Shown here piece by piece: positions 1-9,086 of a DNA stretch of 64,000 nt. Where the stretch lies: positions 8,846-72,845 of the forward strand of contig CAYUAI010000012.1 in the NCBI GenBank assembly GCA_964442745.1. The letters are read 5' to 3'. The first letter of the stretch is position 1. Each line of letters begins with the position of its first letter. The stretch comes from CAYUAI01 sp964442745 (GTDB lineage Bacteria; Pseudomonadota; Gammaproteobacteria; S012-40). The notes below the pieces were generated by a model. The model saw only the letters and a list, made by a program, of their open reading frames with translations. It was not told the DNA's origin and did not search any database. The position numbers and the translations under genes are program-made.

Positions 1-2
1 CG

Positions 3-125
3 GCGGAGTTGCTGATGATCGGCTGGTTATTTATCAATGTATCAAGCGTTTCTTCGGGCCGTTATACTGAAGAGCCTGATTCTGATTTATTTGAAGAAAA
101 CGTGCCGTGGAGTTCGCGACTCTGA
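3..125 (+). CDS. C-terminal fragment of an unidentified protein
   Basis: An open frame enters from the left edge and stops at TGA 123-125, giving 40 residues. The fragment opens with a hydrophobic stretch (LLMIGWLFINV) and ends with an acidic tail (EEPDSDLFEENVPW), so it may be the last membrane segment and cytoplasmic tail of a membrane protein. It converges with ampE. Too little remains to name a family, and the frame is chosen only because the other two frames stop earlier. Confidence 0.4.
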   Translation, partial: AELLMIGWLFINVSSVSSGRYTEEPDSDLFEENVPWSSRL

Positions 126-226
126 TTGATTTTGATATTTTTTTGAACAGTTAGATTGTCAACGTGAGATATGATTATTGAGATGAAAAGCCTCAGTTGT
201 TTGTGACTGAGGCTTGCTTCGTTAGG

Positions 227-1111
227 CTACCAAATGGACATGATTGCGATAATTCCGAGCCAAATAAGCGTAGACTTTCTCAATAAAGCGAGGGCATTGT
301 TCGTGGTGATCGGGTTGCCTGTTTCACTGCCTGTTTCTCTTTGTTTAGCGATCAAGGTGTCTGATGCGGCGCTAACAATATAGCTGTCGTTGCTGTTTTG
401 CCAATAACCATTGCTTGCTTGAGTATTTATTTTAATGCGTTTTATTCCCTCTGAAATGTTACCGACAAAGGCAAAAGCAAAGGCGAGCAAGCGGGAAGGC
501 AGCCAAGCGAGAAGATGGTGAAATAAAATGGCGGAATGATCAAATTTAGTTGCGATGGTTTCACCTTCTTCGGATGGTGTTTGGGGATGGTGTTTTAATT
601 GACTGGTGAGCCGGTACATCACCGCACCAAAGGGACCGAATAATACGAACCAGAATATGACCGCAAAGATACGGTCCAGGGCCGCGACAAAAACCCCTTC
701 AGCAACGGTTTTGGAGGGGTTGCTTTCTTCCGGAGGAAGTTTTTCGCCTAATAAATTTTCGGCATACCAGTCTGCACTGGATTCATCTCCCGTTTTTATG
801 GCGTCATAATATCGTTTAACCGGCTCATAAAGCGCCTTAGGGCCGAGGCAATAAAACAGGATGAATGTTGCGAAAATAAAGCCGAATAAACCTGACCACA
901 TAGACAGTAATGAATACAGGATGTCAATGAGTATTGCGACAGCGAAAACTAATAATAAAACGCCAATGATGCCGTTTAAATAGCCGACTGTTTGGCTTTT
1001 CTGTTTGACTCGTCGCTCTAAGTGCCTAAACCATTTAAAGCGCCTGAAATTTTCAAAGATACTTAAAAAGCGCTCTCCAGCTAAACAAATGATAATTGAA
1101 AATATAGCCAT
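227..1111 (-). CDS. ampE: AmpE-family inner membrane protein
   Basis: The 294-residue protein matches the size of E. coli AmpE (about 284). It has an N-terminal hydrophobic segment followed by basic residues (FRRFKWFRHLERR), a central pair of membrane segments around residues 45-90, another near 150, and a final one at the C-terminus (LIWLGIIAIMSIW). AmpE is an inner-membrane protein encoded with AmpD in gammaproteobacteria and linked to signalling in muropeptide recycling and beta-lactamase induction; its biochemical role is not settled. It lies 84 bp downstream of ampD on the same strand, so the pair is probably one transcript. Confidence 0.88.
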   Translation of the reverse strand: MAIFSIIICLAGERFLSIFENFRRFKWFRHLERRVKQKSQTVGYLNGIIGVLLLVFAVAILIDILYSLLSMWSGLFGFIFATFILFYCLGPKALYEPVKRYYDAIKTGDESSADWYAENLLGEKLPPEESNPSKTVAEGVFVAALDRIFAVIFWFVLFGPFGAVMYRLTSQLKHHPQTPSEEGETIATKFDHSAILFHHLLAWLPSRLLAFAFAFVGNISEGIKRIKINTQASNGYWQNSNDSYIVSAASDTLIAKQRETGSETGNPITTNNALALLRKSTLIWLGIIAIMSIW

Positions 1112-1195
1112 GTTAGTGTTCCTTCAGTTTCATTAATTGTACATATACCCGCATTTCTATTCGCCCATTCGCCCCTTGATATAATTTTCCTCGAT

Positions 1196-1765
1196 TCACT
1201 TTTTATGGCTAAGTCGCTTAAAAAGATAATCCCAATTAAATGCTGGCCCTGGGTCTGTTTTGCGCTCAGGTGCAATATCGTTGTGACCGACGATGCGTTG
1301 CTGGGTTATCGCTGGGTAACGTTGCTGCAATGATGTGATGAGGTTTGCTAATGTCCGATATTGTTCGTCCGCATAGGGTATATGATCTGTACCTTCCAGT
1401 TCAATGCCTATTGAATAGTCATTGCAGTTTTTATGTTCTTGAAAAGAAGAGATGCCGGCATGCCAGGCGCGTTTGTGGAATGGCACAAACTGAATGAATT
1501 CGCCGGTTCTTCGGATTAAAATATGAGCAGATACTTGTAAATGACATATCGTTGCGAAATAAGGGTGTGCTTCTGCCGATAATTGATTGCAAAATAATTG
1601 TTCAATGTAGGGACCGCCAAATGTGTTCGGAGGTAGACTGATATTGTGTATAACAATTAAGCTAATGGTTTTGTCGGCAGGGCGATTATTAGAATTAGGC
1701 GAAGCGATATAGTCGATGTCGCGTATAAGTCCCGAAACCGGATTAATGTGCATAAAACTATCCAT
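1196..1765 (-). CDS. ampD: 1,6-anhydro-N-acetylmuramyl-L-alanine amidase AmpD
   Basis: This is a 189-residue amidase_2 family protein with the typical AmpD order. The IVIHNISLPPNTFGG segment carries the first zinc-ligand histidine, SAHILIRRTGEFIQFVP follows, then KRAWHAG, the YSIGIELEG segment, and the C-terminal IVGHNDIAPERKTDPGP with the remaining histidine and aspartate ligands. The enzyme cleaves the amide between anhydroMurNAc and the stem peptide during cytoplasmic cell-wall recycling. A second in-frame ATG four codons in is an alternative start. It is upstream of ampE, as in many gammaproteobacteria. Confidence 0.93.
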   Translation of the reverse strand: MDSFMHINPVSGLIRDIDYIASPNSNNRPADKTISLIVIHNISLPPNTFGGPYIEQLFCNQLSAEAHPYFATICHLQVSAHILIRRTGEFIQFVPFHKRAWHAGISSFQEHKNCNDYSIGIELEGTDHIPYADEQYRTLANLITSLQQRYPAITQQRIVGHNDIAPERKTDPGPAFNWDYLFKRLSHKK

Positions 1766-1884
1766 GGTAAGGTGATGATTGCTTTATGAAGTTGCTGAAA
1801 ATCTATCTTGTCGAATAAATTTAATTATTTCCAGTTGCTACCGAATTATAGAGCACGATTGTGTTGCTTAATGGAAAAAGTACG

Positions 1885-2265
1885 ATGAAATATTTAAAGT
1901 TCATGCAAAATATTGTTTTTGCATTGTTGCTGGGTGGGGCAGCTCCGCTGCTTTGGGCGGATGAATTTGCTGATGGTTTTATGGCCGCTGCCAATGGCGA
2001 TTATAAAGCCGCGTTATCCGCATGGAAACCTTTGGCTAAAAATGGGCATCCCGATGCTCAATTTAACTTAGCGCTTATCTTGCATAGTGGTGTCAGTGGT
2101 GTTATGGATGAAAAAGAAGCGGTTAGGTTGTATCATAAGGCGGCAGAAAATGGTAATTATAATGCGCAGCAATATTTGGCGGCGGCCTATGGTGAAGGTT
2201 GGTTTGGCTTAAAGAAAGACCTGAAGCAAGCCACCTATTGGTTAAATAAACTATCAGAAAGATAA
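1885..2265 (+). CDS. Secreted Sel1/TPR-like repeat protein
   Basis: The frame is open from a GTG at 1861, but the ATG at 1885 sits behind a GGAAAAAG ribosome site and starts directly with a signal peptide (MKYLKFMQNIVFALLLGG, cleavage probably after WA), so 1885 is preferred. The mature part of about 100 residues has Sel1-type repeats: GDYKAALSAWKPLAKNGHPD, AVRLYHKAAENGNYNAQ and a final DLKQATYWLNK. Such small periplasmic repeat proteins usually mediate protein contacts; no specific partner is evident. It converges with nikR. Confidence 0.75.
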   Translation: MKYLKFMQNIVFALLLGGAAPLLWADEFADGFMAAANGDYKAALSAWKPLAKNGHPDAQFNLALILHSGVSGVMDEKEAVRLYHKAAENGNYNAQQYLAAAYGEGWFGLKKDLKQATYWLNKLSER

Positions 2266-2353
2266 GGCATAGAACAACCTCTCAGCTTGAGCGCAATGTG
2301 TTTCATTTCTCTTCTTTCACGGCGAGTCATCTGCCTCGCGGGTGGCTTAGTTT

Positions 2354-2815
2354 TCAAGTACGTGGATGGCTATGAATATGGGTTTGACCCGTGGATGTGT
2401 GCGCGGTTTCTGTGTGCTCAACCGGTACCATATGCAAATTGCCGTGCCGTACCCCTCTGACCGCAATGACACTTTTGGCAAATTGTTCAACCGATTGGGT
2501 TGATCCGCGTAAGATTGCAATTTCAAGGCAGTTATCGTGATCTAAATGGATGTGCATACTCGACATGGTTAATTCATGATGGGCATGGTGGGCAGAGGTG
2601 ATACGTCCGGCTAATTCACTTTCGTGATGGTTATATACATAGCTCAGCGTGGCGACACAATGACCGTTACTGTCTTTTTTGAGTCTATCGTGTTCTAGGC
2701 GATCACGAATCAGGTCCCGCATGGCCTCTGACCGGTTAGAATATCCTTGTTGTTTAATAAAATCATCAAACAGTGAGGCAAGTTTATTTTCTAAAGAGAT
2801 CGTAAAACGTTCCAT
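2354..2815 (-). CDS. nikR: Nickel-responsive regulator NikR
   Basis: The protein has 153 residues. The N-terminal 45 residues form a ribbon-helix-helix DNA-binding domain (MERFTISLENKL, GYSNRSEAMRDLIRDRL). The C-terminal ACT-like domain carries the nickel ligands seen in E. coli NikR: the His-rich SAHHAHHELT segment, and MHIHLDHDNCLEI with two histidines and the cysteine. NikR represses nickel uptake genes when nickel is sufficient. Its neighbours are an OprB-like porin and a divergent metal ABC transporter, which are plausible targets. A short His-containing tail (TGQTHIHSHP) extends beyond the usual end. Confidence 0.93.
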   Translation of the reverse strand: MERFTISLENKLASLFDDFIKQQGYSNRSEAMRDLIRDRLEHDRLKKDSNGHCVATLSYVYNHHESELAGRITSAHHAHHELTMSSMHIHLDHDNCLEIAILRGSTQSVEQFAKSVIAVRGVRHGNLHMVPVEHTETAHTSTGQTHIHSHPRT

Positions 2816-2979
2816 TGAGGTGTGCCTCTAATATTGTTTTGTTTGCCGTCTGTTATGGTTGGCGAAAATATGAAGTATTTCAGCAACAGAATAGCAGGGA
2901 TTGTCAGTTGCTCATAGTCGGCTAGGCTTATTTGAGCTAGGGGGCTTTCCATTCTCGGATAGCCGTAGGGTGGTCAGAA

Positions 2980-4452
2980 TTAATATATCGCTTTTAAGCG
3001 AATACCTAACACCACAGCATTGCCATTATTAGGGTCCATATTGGGTTGTAATATATATTGAAAGTCTGGTTGTACCATGAGCCAGTCATAGATTTGAGCG
3101 GAGTAGGTGAACTCATAAGCAAATTCACCGACAAACATAATGTTTCTATTCTCTCCAATATCCATGAATGTGGCGCTTTGGCGGGAATGAACAATGCCAA
3201 AGCCAATGGTGTCGTTATGGCGTCCTGGGATTAGCCCTGTATAATTGATACCCCCGGCGTAGAATTGCGAATATCGACTAGAATCACCATCCGCCCGTCC
3301 GGCTTTTAAAAATAATCCAACAGATTTACCGATGGATGTTTCCGCGAGAAAGTACATACCGCCGATGCCAGGGATGGAGGCGGCGCCTTCTTCATCATCC
3401 TCAAGGCCAAATGTATTCATGTCTTTGTCGATGTACCAGCCACCGATTCCTACTTTATAATAGCCCTGATCATTACCAGGTTCGCCATTTAACAAGCCGA
3501 GCTCAGCGATCATAAAAACCCCGCCGTTTTTATCGAATGACATATCAATTAACTCCGTTACGTCGCTAGGTTCACCATCATAAGCGGCGACTTGGAAATA
3601 TGATTTGGGTGTTAATTCTACGTTATAATGTATGCCAAACGATGTGCTAGGGTAACGGGAGGGGCGAGCAGCGGCGTTAATGGCGGCGCCAAATTCGAAG
3701 GCTTTATTGACGAATAAGTTAGCATATTTTGCCACGTAAAAATTATTATTGACATCATGAATACCGGCAATGAAAGATGAACGGCTATGAGGAAAGGTAT
3801 GCTGGTAATAAAATTGGTAGATTTTAAACCCGTTATCCTCTGCATCGGTGCTACTGACGCCTTGAAAATCGCCGATAATATCGCTTGATCTGGAGCCTTC
3901 ACCGGTACCAAAAGTGAGCATGGCATTAAAGGCAAATAGGCCATTACTCCATAAATCCGCTGCGTCAGTATCTAATTCTACGGCATAACTAATGACACCG
4001 GGGATAGCGGAACTCCCTACTTGGTTTTCATCCTCTTGGGGGGGAGGGCCGCCCGATATGCGGTTAATGGAATCGACCACAATGGAAAATTCCTGGGTAA
4101 ACGATTTCCTCGCCATTTTTTTATCCATGTCGGCCGCTTGATTGGTGGGTGAGTCAAAGGCGTTTTCAGCAGGTTTTTCTAGGAATGGCTTCGATTGTTT
4201 TTCTTCCGTTTCTTCTGTCACAGGGGGTTCTTCTGGCGGGGCTTGAGGTTTGGGTTCTGCGCGTGACGGGAGTTTTTTTATCGCATCTCTTGCTCGCTCA
4301 AAGGGATCGATGGAGACGTTGGGGCGCCGGTCAGCCGATGATGGCAAACGTAATTCCGCGTGTAATAGCGTGTTTGTAATAATGGTAATCAGCAAAATAA
4401 AAAAAAAGGCGGCTGTTTTTCCGTTCATGATGGCAAGGTGCTTCATTGGCAT
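2980..4452 (-). CDS. OprB-like carbohydrate-type porin
   Basis: This 490-residue outer-membrane protein has a hydrophobic leader (FFFILLITIITNTLLHA), then a long Pro/Glu-rich linker at about residues 50-110 (PKPQAPPEEPPVTEETEE), then a beta-barrel with alternating aromatic strands. Family-like segments are FIAGIHDVNNNFYVAKYAN, SFGIHYNVEL and GYYKVGIGGWYID near the middle, and DWLMVQPDFQYI close to the C-terminus, as in OprB-family porins. The linker looks periplasmic. It lies between nikR and the divergent metal ABC operon, so it could admit a metal chelate rather than sugar; that is inference. The start is uncertain: further ATG codons lie at 4446 and 4428. Confidence 0.75.
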   Translation of the reverse strand: MPMKHLAIMNGKTAAFFFILLITIITNTLLHAELRLPSSADRRPNVSIDPFERARDAIKKLPSRAEPKPQAPPEEPPVTEETEEKQSKPFLEKPAENAFDSPTNQAADMDKKMARKSFTQEFSIVVDSINRISGGPPPQEDENQVGSSAIPGVISYAVELDTDAADLWSNGLFAFNAMLTFGTGEGSRSSDIIGDFQGVSSTDAEDNGFKIYQFYYQHTFPHSRSSFIAGIHDVNNNFYVAKYANLFVNKAFEFGAAINAAARPSRYPSTSFGIHYNVELTPKSYFQVAAYDGEPSDVTELIDMSFDKNGGVFMIAELGLLNGEPGNDQGYYKVGIGGWYIDKDMNTFGLEDDEEGAASIPGIGGMYFLAETSIGKSVGLFLKAGRADGDSSRYSQFYAGGINYTGLIPGRHNDTIGFGIVHSRQSATFMDIGENRNIMFVGEFAYEFTYSAQIYDWLMVQPDFQYILQPNMDPNNGNAVVLGIRLKAIY

Positions 4453-4816
4453 TTATCGATCAGCCAAATTGTGACGATTGTTAGGGTCAGTGTGATTCAT
4501 AAGTCGGTTTATGTATTTCGCTATCGGCAAGCCAAGCGCATTTTTTCATATAGCTTAAGGAGCCGCCAGGTTAAGCAACGAACGCTATTGGATACGATCA
4601 ATAGGCCATTTTCTTGAGTTGTCTTGGTCTCGTAGTACGGCGATCTTATTTCGGTGCTTGAAAAAACAACGATATGGCTGTGCGTTGTTAATCAATCTGT
4701 TTTAGCCAAACCATTTTGGATGCTTTTGGTGGCAGACATATAACGACCTCTCAATAAAAAGCTGAATGGTTTCAATTGGGTTAGCCGTTGGGCGGTTGTC
4801 CGCACTTGACGACCTG

Positions 4817-4843
4817 GTATGATTATTTTTAAAATGTTCATAT
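4817..4843. promoter_or_regulatory. Candidate NikR operator upstream of the metal ABC operon
   Basis: GTATGA (4817-4822) and TCATAT (4838-4843) form an inverted pair separated by 15 bases, about 110 bp before the substrate-binding-protein start. The E. coli NikR operator is GTATGA-N16-TCATAC, so this site differs by one spacer base and one arm base. The remainder of the 4453-4954 intergenic stretch shows no gene; it must hold the promoters of the porin and the ABC operon. Confidence 0.4.
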
Positions 4844-4954
4844 CGGTGAGTAACTAATGCGCTAGTGTCCTGTTGCCGTCGCGTTATTATTCGTGATCTG
4901 GTTAATGCATCAGCATTTCGGGAAAAGAATTTATCAGTTTTTGGGAGTGAGGTC

Positions 4955-5923
4955 ATGGAAAATGGGAAGAAAACAGCAACATTATTTGCTGTTTTGAGTT
5001 TTTTTCTGGTGCTGCCATGGGCTTTGGCGGAAAAATCAGCGATTCAGGTGGTGACTTCAGTGGCACCGATTACTAATATTGTAGAGAATGTCGGCGGACG
5101 CCATATCGTGGTGCGTGGGATTGTGCCTGAGGGCGTCAACTCTCATACCTTTGAGCCCGCCCCTTCTGATGTGAAATATTTGCATGAAGCCGATTTGATT
5201 ATCATGAATGGCTTGCATCTAGAATTACCCACCATTAAATTAGCCAATAAGGTTAAAAAGAAAACAACAGCGATTATTCAACTGGGAGACCTTAGTCTTC
5301 CGCAGCAAGAGTGGAAGTTTGATTTTAGTTTTCCGGTAGAAAGTGGTCACCCTAATCCTCATTTATGGCCAAATATCGCCTTAGCGATGCGCTATGCTGA
5401 ACTCACACGTGATGTGCTCAGTCAGCTTGATCCCGAGCATAAAACACAATATGCAAAGAATACCGTGAATTATTTAGCTAAGCTAAGCCAATTAGATGCG
5501 GCTATTTTTCAGTGTGTTCAATCCATCCCTGAAGCCAATCGTAAATTAGTGACCTACCATGACTCTTATGCCTATTTTGCCCCCCGTTATGGGATGACGG
5601 TGGTGGGTGCTATTCAGCCGTCTGATTTTGCTGAACCGACGCCGAAAGAAGTCATCCGTATTATAAAGCAGCTTCGTCGCGAGAATATTCCGGCGGTGTT
5701 TGGCTCTGAGGTTTTTCCGAGTAAAACACTCAGCCAAATCGCTAAAGAAGCAGGTGCGAAATATATTGATGAGTTGTCGGATGATGATTTACCTGGTGAT
5801 AAAGCGGCCCCGGAGCATACTTTTCTCGGGATGATGAAGCAAAATATGGTGGTGATGACGAACGCGTTAGGGGGTGATTCGGCTTGTGTATCGTCTATTG
5901 ATGTCACCGATCTAGCTAACTGA
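4955..5923 (+). CDS. Metal ABC transporter substrate-binding protein (ZnuA/MntC type)
   Basis: The ATG at 4955 follows a GAGTGAGG ribosome site and begins a signal peptide (FAVLSFFLVLPWALA); upstream in-frame codons are not needed. The 322-residue product is a cluster A-I solute-binding protein: VVTSVAPITNIVENVGG, the first ligand region NSHTFEPAPSDV, GHPNPHLWPNIALAMRYAE in the centre, the backbone helix, VTYHDSYAYFAPRYG, and the SEVFPSK segment near the C-terminal ligand. The long His-rich loop of true ZnuA is absent. It delivers a divalent metal to the two downstream proteins. The substrate may be zinc, manganese or, given nearby nikR, nickel. Confidence 0.88.
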   Translation: MENGKKTATLFAVLSFFLVLPWALAEKSAIQVVTSVAPITNIVENVGGRHIVVRGIVPEGVNSHTFEPAPSDVKYLHEADLIIMNGLHLELPTIKLANKVKKKTTAIIQLGDLSLPQQEWKFDFSFPVESGHPNPHLWPNIALAMRYAELTRDVLSQLDPEHKTQYAKNTVNYLAKLSQLDAAIFQCVQSIPEANRKLVTYHDSYAYFAPRYGMTVVGAIQPSDFAEPTPKEVIRIIKQLRRENIPAVFGSEVFPSKTLSQIAKEAGAKYIDELSDDDLPGDKAAPEHTFLGMMKQNMVVMTNALGGDSACVSSIDVTDLAN

Positions 5924-5936
5924 GCTCTCTATTATT

Positions 5937-6716
5937 GTGCCTGCCATTGTCGAGTTAAAAGATGTCTCTGCTGGCTATCACCGGTGTCCGGTGTTTACTC
6001 ATTTATCATTGAGTATTGATGAAGGTGCGTTTGCCGGTATTGTCGGGCCAACCGGTTCCGGTAAAACCACGCTGCTCAAAATTCTGCTGGGTACTCAGAA
6101 GCCTCATGGGGGGCAGGTGTTGATCATGGGTAAACCTGTCAAGCATTCGCCAGCCGGATCCATTGGTTATGTCCCTCAGTTAGAAACGGTTGATTGGACT
6201 TTCCCGGTCACGGTCGAGCAAGTGATGTTAATGGGGGGGTACGGTGGACGGAATCTCTGGCCGTGGACGACGCGTAAAGACAAAGATAAGGTTCGATCTT
6301 TGTCAGAAAAGCTCGGCATTAGGGAATGTTTAACACACCATATTCGGGACATTTCGGGTGGCCAGCAACAACGGGCTTTTTTAGGGCGTGCTTTGTTTAA
6401 TCGCCCAAAATTGTTGGTTTTAGATGAGCCAACGTCGGGGATTGATATTAAAACGCAACATGATGTGCTGCATTTATTACGTGATTTAAACCAAGAGGGC
6501 ATGACGATTCTGTTAACCTCTCATGATCTGAATGCCGTCGCGGCTCATATTCCTTGGGTTTTGTGTTTTAACAAGGGTTTGTTGGCGCAAGGTCGGCCGG
6601 AAGATGTGTTTACCGACGCGATACTTTCCAAAACCTATAATGGAGATATTACGGTGGTGAAGCATCAGGGTCATTTGTTAATTGGACATAACATTTTTCA
6701 TAAGACGATTGAATAA
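5937..6716 (+). CDS. Metal ABC transporter ATP-binding protein
   Basis: The 259-residue ATPase contains Walker A GPTGSGKTT (residues 37-45), a Q-loop in GYVPQLE, the signature ISGGQQQR, Walker B LLVLDEP and the switch histidine in LLTSHDL. It starts with GTG 13 bp after the binding-protein stop, and its stop is 2 bp from the permease start, so the three genes form one operon. The PQLETVDWTFPVTVEQVML segment is typical of the Mn/Zn transporter ATPases. It drives import through the following permease. Confidence 0.92.
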   Translation: MPAIVELKDVSAGYHRCPVFTHLSLSIDEGAFAGIVGPTGSGKTTLLKILLGTQKPHGGQVLIMGKPVKHSPAGSIGYVPQLETVDWTFPVTVEQVMLMGGYGGRNLWPWTTRKDKDKVRSLSEKLGIRECLTHHIRDISGGQQQRAFLGRALFNRPKLLVLDEPTSGIDIKTQHDVLHLLRDLNQEGMTILLTSHDLNAVAAHIPWVLCFNKGLLAQGRPEDVFTDAILSKTYNGDITVVKHQGHLLIGHNIFHKTIE

Positions 6717-6718
6717 AA

Positions 6719-7741
6719 ATGGATGCTTGGTTAGAGCCTTTTGCTTTTGAGTTTTTTCGTCATGGTTTCTATGCGTCGTTGATGGTGGGTGCCTTATGTG
6801 GTCTGATGGGTGTATACATTGTTCTAAGAGGCATGAGTTATATTGGCCATGGTTTGTCACATGCCGCGTTTGGTGGGGCCGTATTAGGCTATATTTTTAA
6901 TGTGAATTTTTACGTCGGAGCGGTCATCGCCGGTTTTTTGGCAGCGTTGTTGATTAATCGCTTGGCAGCGGGTAACAAAATTAAATCGGACGCGGCAATC
7001 GGGATTGTGAGTACCGCTTTTTTCGCCCTGGGAGTGGCTTTGATTAGCCGAGTCAGAGAGTTTTCCCAAAGTTTTGAAGCCGCTTTATTTGGTAATATTC
7101 TTGGCATCACGGGATTTGATCTGACCGTGATTTTTCTGGTGTTTATTTTGACCTCATGCACGGTTTTTTTCCTATACAAGCCCTTACTGTTTTCTACTTT
7201 TGATGAGGAGACGGCGAAAGTTTTCGGAATTAAGGGAGAATGGATACAAACCATCTTTTCTTTATTGTTAGCGTTATCTATTATCGCCTCCATGAATATT
7301 GTCGGTGTCACGATGATCGCGGCTTCATTGGTGATTCCCGCATCGACTGCTCGTTTGTTAACGGATGATTTTAGCAAAATGCTCTTTTTATCGGTTGGTA
7401 TTGGTATTTTGATGGGCGGTGGAGGTATGTATTCAAGTTTTCATGTCGATGCGGCATCGGGGGCAACGATTGTATTATTCGGGGCGTTTATCTTCTGTAT
7501 TGTCTTAGCCTACAATGCGATCCGTGATAAAATCGCACAACATGAACACTTGCATCGGCATGGTGAGATTGTGCATTATCATTCGCATGCGCATGAGGGC
7601 ACTCATGTCCACGAGCACCTTGGGGTGGAACACCAACATTCGCATAAACATGATGATTACGAGCATGAGCATGAACATACCGAAGCTCACCACCGATCGC
7701 ATGTTCAACGGCCTGTCGATGACAAATCTAAGAAGTTATAA
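6719..7741 (+). CDS. Metal ABC transporter permease with His-rich C-terminal tail
   Basis: The 340-residue protein is an ABC-3 family permease (ZnuB/MntB type) with about eight membrane segments. Family motifs include LRGMSYIGHGLSHAAFGG near the N-terminus, AAIGIVSTAFFALGVALIS, and VGVTMIAASLVIPASTARLL. Residues about 278-330 form a cytoplasmic tail very rich in histidine (HEHLHRHGEIVHYHSHAHEG and further HEHEHEH runs), absent from E. coli ZnuB. The tail probably binds the transported metal as a buffer or sensor. The substrate is not proven; NikR nearby favours nickel, the protein family favours zinc or manganese. Confidence 0.9.
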   Translation: MDAWLEPFAFEFFRHGFYASLMVGALCGLMGVYIVLRGMSYIGHGLSHAAFGGAVLGYIFNVNFYVGAVIAGFLAALLINRLAAGNKIKSDAAIGIVSTAFFALGVALISRVREFSQSFEAALFGNILGITGFDLTVIFLVFILTSCTVFFLYKPLLFSTFDEETAKVFGIKGEWIQTIFSLLLALSIIASMNIVGVTMIAASLVIPASTARLLTDDFSKMLFLSVGIGILMGGGGMYSSFHVDAASGATIVLFGAFIFCIVLAYNAIRDKIAQHEHLHRHGEIVHYHSHAHEGTHVHEHLGVEHQHSHKHDDYEHEHEHTEAHHRSHVQRPVDDKSKKL

Positions 7742-7943
7742 ATTAAAAATCGATATTGAGTCGCTTGTCGTTTGATTCGACGCTTGATCCCATAAGGATA
7801 AAACTTCAATTGCTTGCACAAACCCGTGCGAACCGCTGTCAAAAAAACGGTGGAATCCATTGTTTTTGTAGTTTTAAAACAGGATATCGTTCACTATCTA
7901 TCCTAGGCTAGTTCATCCCCTTAGCTCAATTATAAAAATCCTC

Positions 7944-9086
7944 ATGAAAATAAAAGTGCTTAATGATTTGTATGATATTGATTCAGCACAGTGGAATCAC
8001 GTGTTGCCTGAGCTCTCCCCCTTTTTACGGCATGAATTTCTTGCGGCGATGGAATCATGTGATTGTGTGGGTCGTCAATGGGGTTGGTTACCGCAGCATA
8101 TCGTGATGTTTCATGAATCGGGGGAGTTGTTGGGCGCGGTGCCTATGTATATCAAGCTGAATTCCTATGGTGAATTGGTTTTTGACTGGACTTGGGCGGA
8201 GGCTTACCAGCGTGCCGGGTTGGCGTATTATCCAAAGTTAGTGATCGGTGTCCCTTATACTCCGGTGGTGGGGTCTCGCTTATTGGTTTCAAGAAACGCT
8301 GATTATGCCACTGTTGCTAACGAGTTGATTGCTTTTTGTTTGAATTACGCAAAAAAATTGCAGGTATCATCCATTCACTGGTTATTCCCGACCATGCCAG
8401 AGTTAGCACGTTTAGAGCATCATGGTTTTAAGGCGCGCCTGGCTTGTCAGTTTCATTGGAAAAATCAAAAATATCATGATTTTGATGATTTTTTGAGTCA
8501 CTTGTCTTCGCGTAAGCGTAAGAAAATAAAGAGTGAAAGGCAGCAAGTACGGGATCAACAAGTCATTTTTCGGCAATTATCCGGTGATGAGGCCACTGAA
8601 TCGGATTGGCGCTCAATGGAATGTTTTTATCGGCATACCTTTATGACTAAAGGCGGGTTTGCCACCTTTAATTTAGCGTTTTTTAAAGCGATTGGACACA
8701 AGATGGGACAACAAATTGTGTTAATTTTTGCCACCTTGGCGGGCAAGGATATTGCCGGTGCGCTTTTTTTTAGGGATAGCCAACGACTTTATGGTCGTTA
8801 TTGGGGGACGATGGTTGAAATGAAAGGGCTGCACTTTGAAACTTGTTATTATCAAGGGATAGAATATGCCATTCAACATGAGCTACAGGTTTTCGAGCCT
8901 GGCGCTCAGGGAGAGCATAAAATAAGCCGAGGTTTTTTGCCAACAACGACTTGGTCGGCTCACTGGATTGCCGATCCACGTTTCCGGGTGGCGATTCATC
9001 AATTTATTGAGCAAGAAGTGTCGATGATGAAAAAATATTGTGATGAGTTATCCGCCATGTCACCTTATCGGCGTGTGGAAAATTGA
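7944..9086 (+). CDS. FemAB/GNAT-like acyltransferase (COG3146, DUF482 family)
   Basis: The 380-residue protein matches the family annotated as peptidogalycan biosynthesis/GNAT-like: SPFLRHEFLAAMESCDCVGRQ at the N-terminus, a GAVPMYIKLNSYGELVFDW strand pair, PYTPVVGSRLL, then HLSSRKRKKIKSER and the C-terminal FEPGAQGEHKISRGFLP signature. Members are predicted to transfer an acyl or aminoacyl group by a duplicated acetyltransferase fold; the true substrate is unknown. It overlaps the next gene by 4 bp (TTGA), so the two are co-translated. Confidence 0.82.
   Translation: MKIKVLNDLYDIDSAQWNHVLPELSPFLRHEFLAAMESCDCVGRQWGWLPQHIVMFHESGELLGAVPMYIKLNSYGELVFDWTWAEAYQRAGLAYYPKLVIGVPYTPVVGSRLLVSRNADYATVANELIAFCLNYAKKLQVSSIHWLFPTMPELARLEHHGFKARLACQFHWKNQKYHDFDDFLSHLSSRKRKKIKSERQQVRDQQVIFRQLSGDEATESDWRSMECFYRHTFMTKGGFATFNLAFFKAIGHKMGQQIVLIFATLAGKDIAGALFFRDSQRLYGRYWGTMVEMKGLHFETCYYQGIEYAIQHELQVFEPGAQGEHKISRGFLPTTTWSAHWIADPRFRVAIHQFIEQEVSMMKKYCDELSAMSPYRRVEN

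Noticed and set aside
7515..7775. Met- and Ile-rich frames overlapping the His-rich permease tail
   Set aside because: They are out-of-frame readings of the repetitive CAT/CAC codons and have no independent signals.
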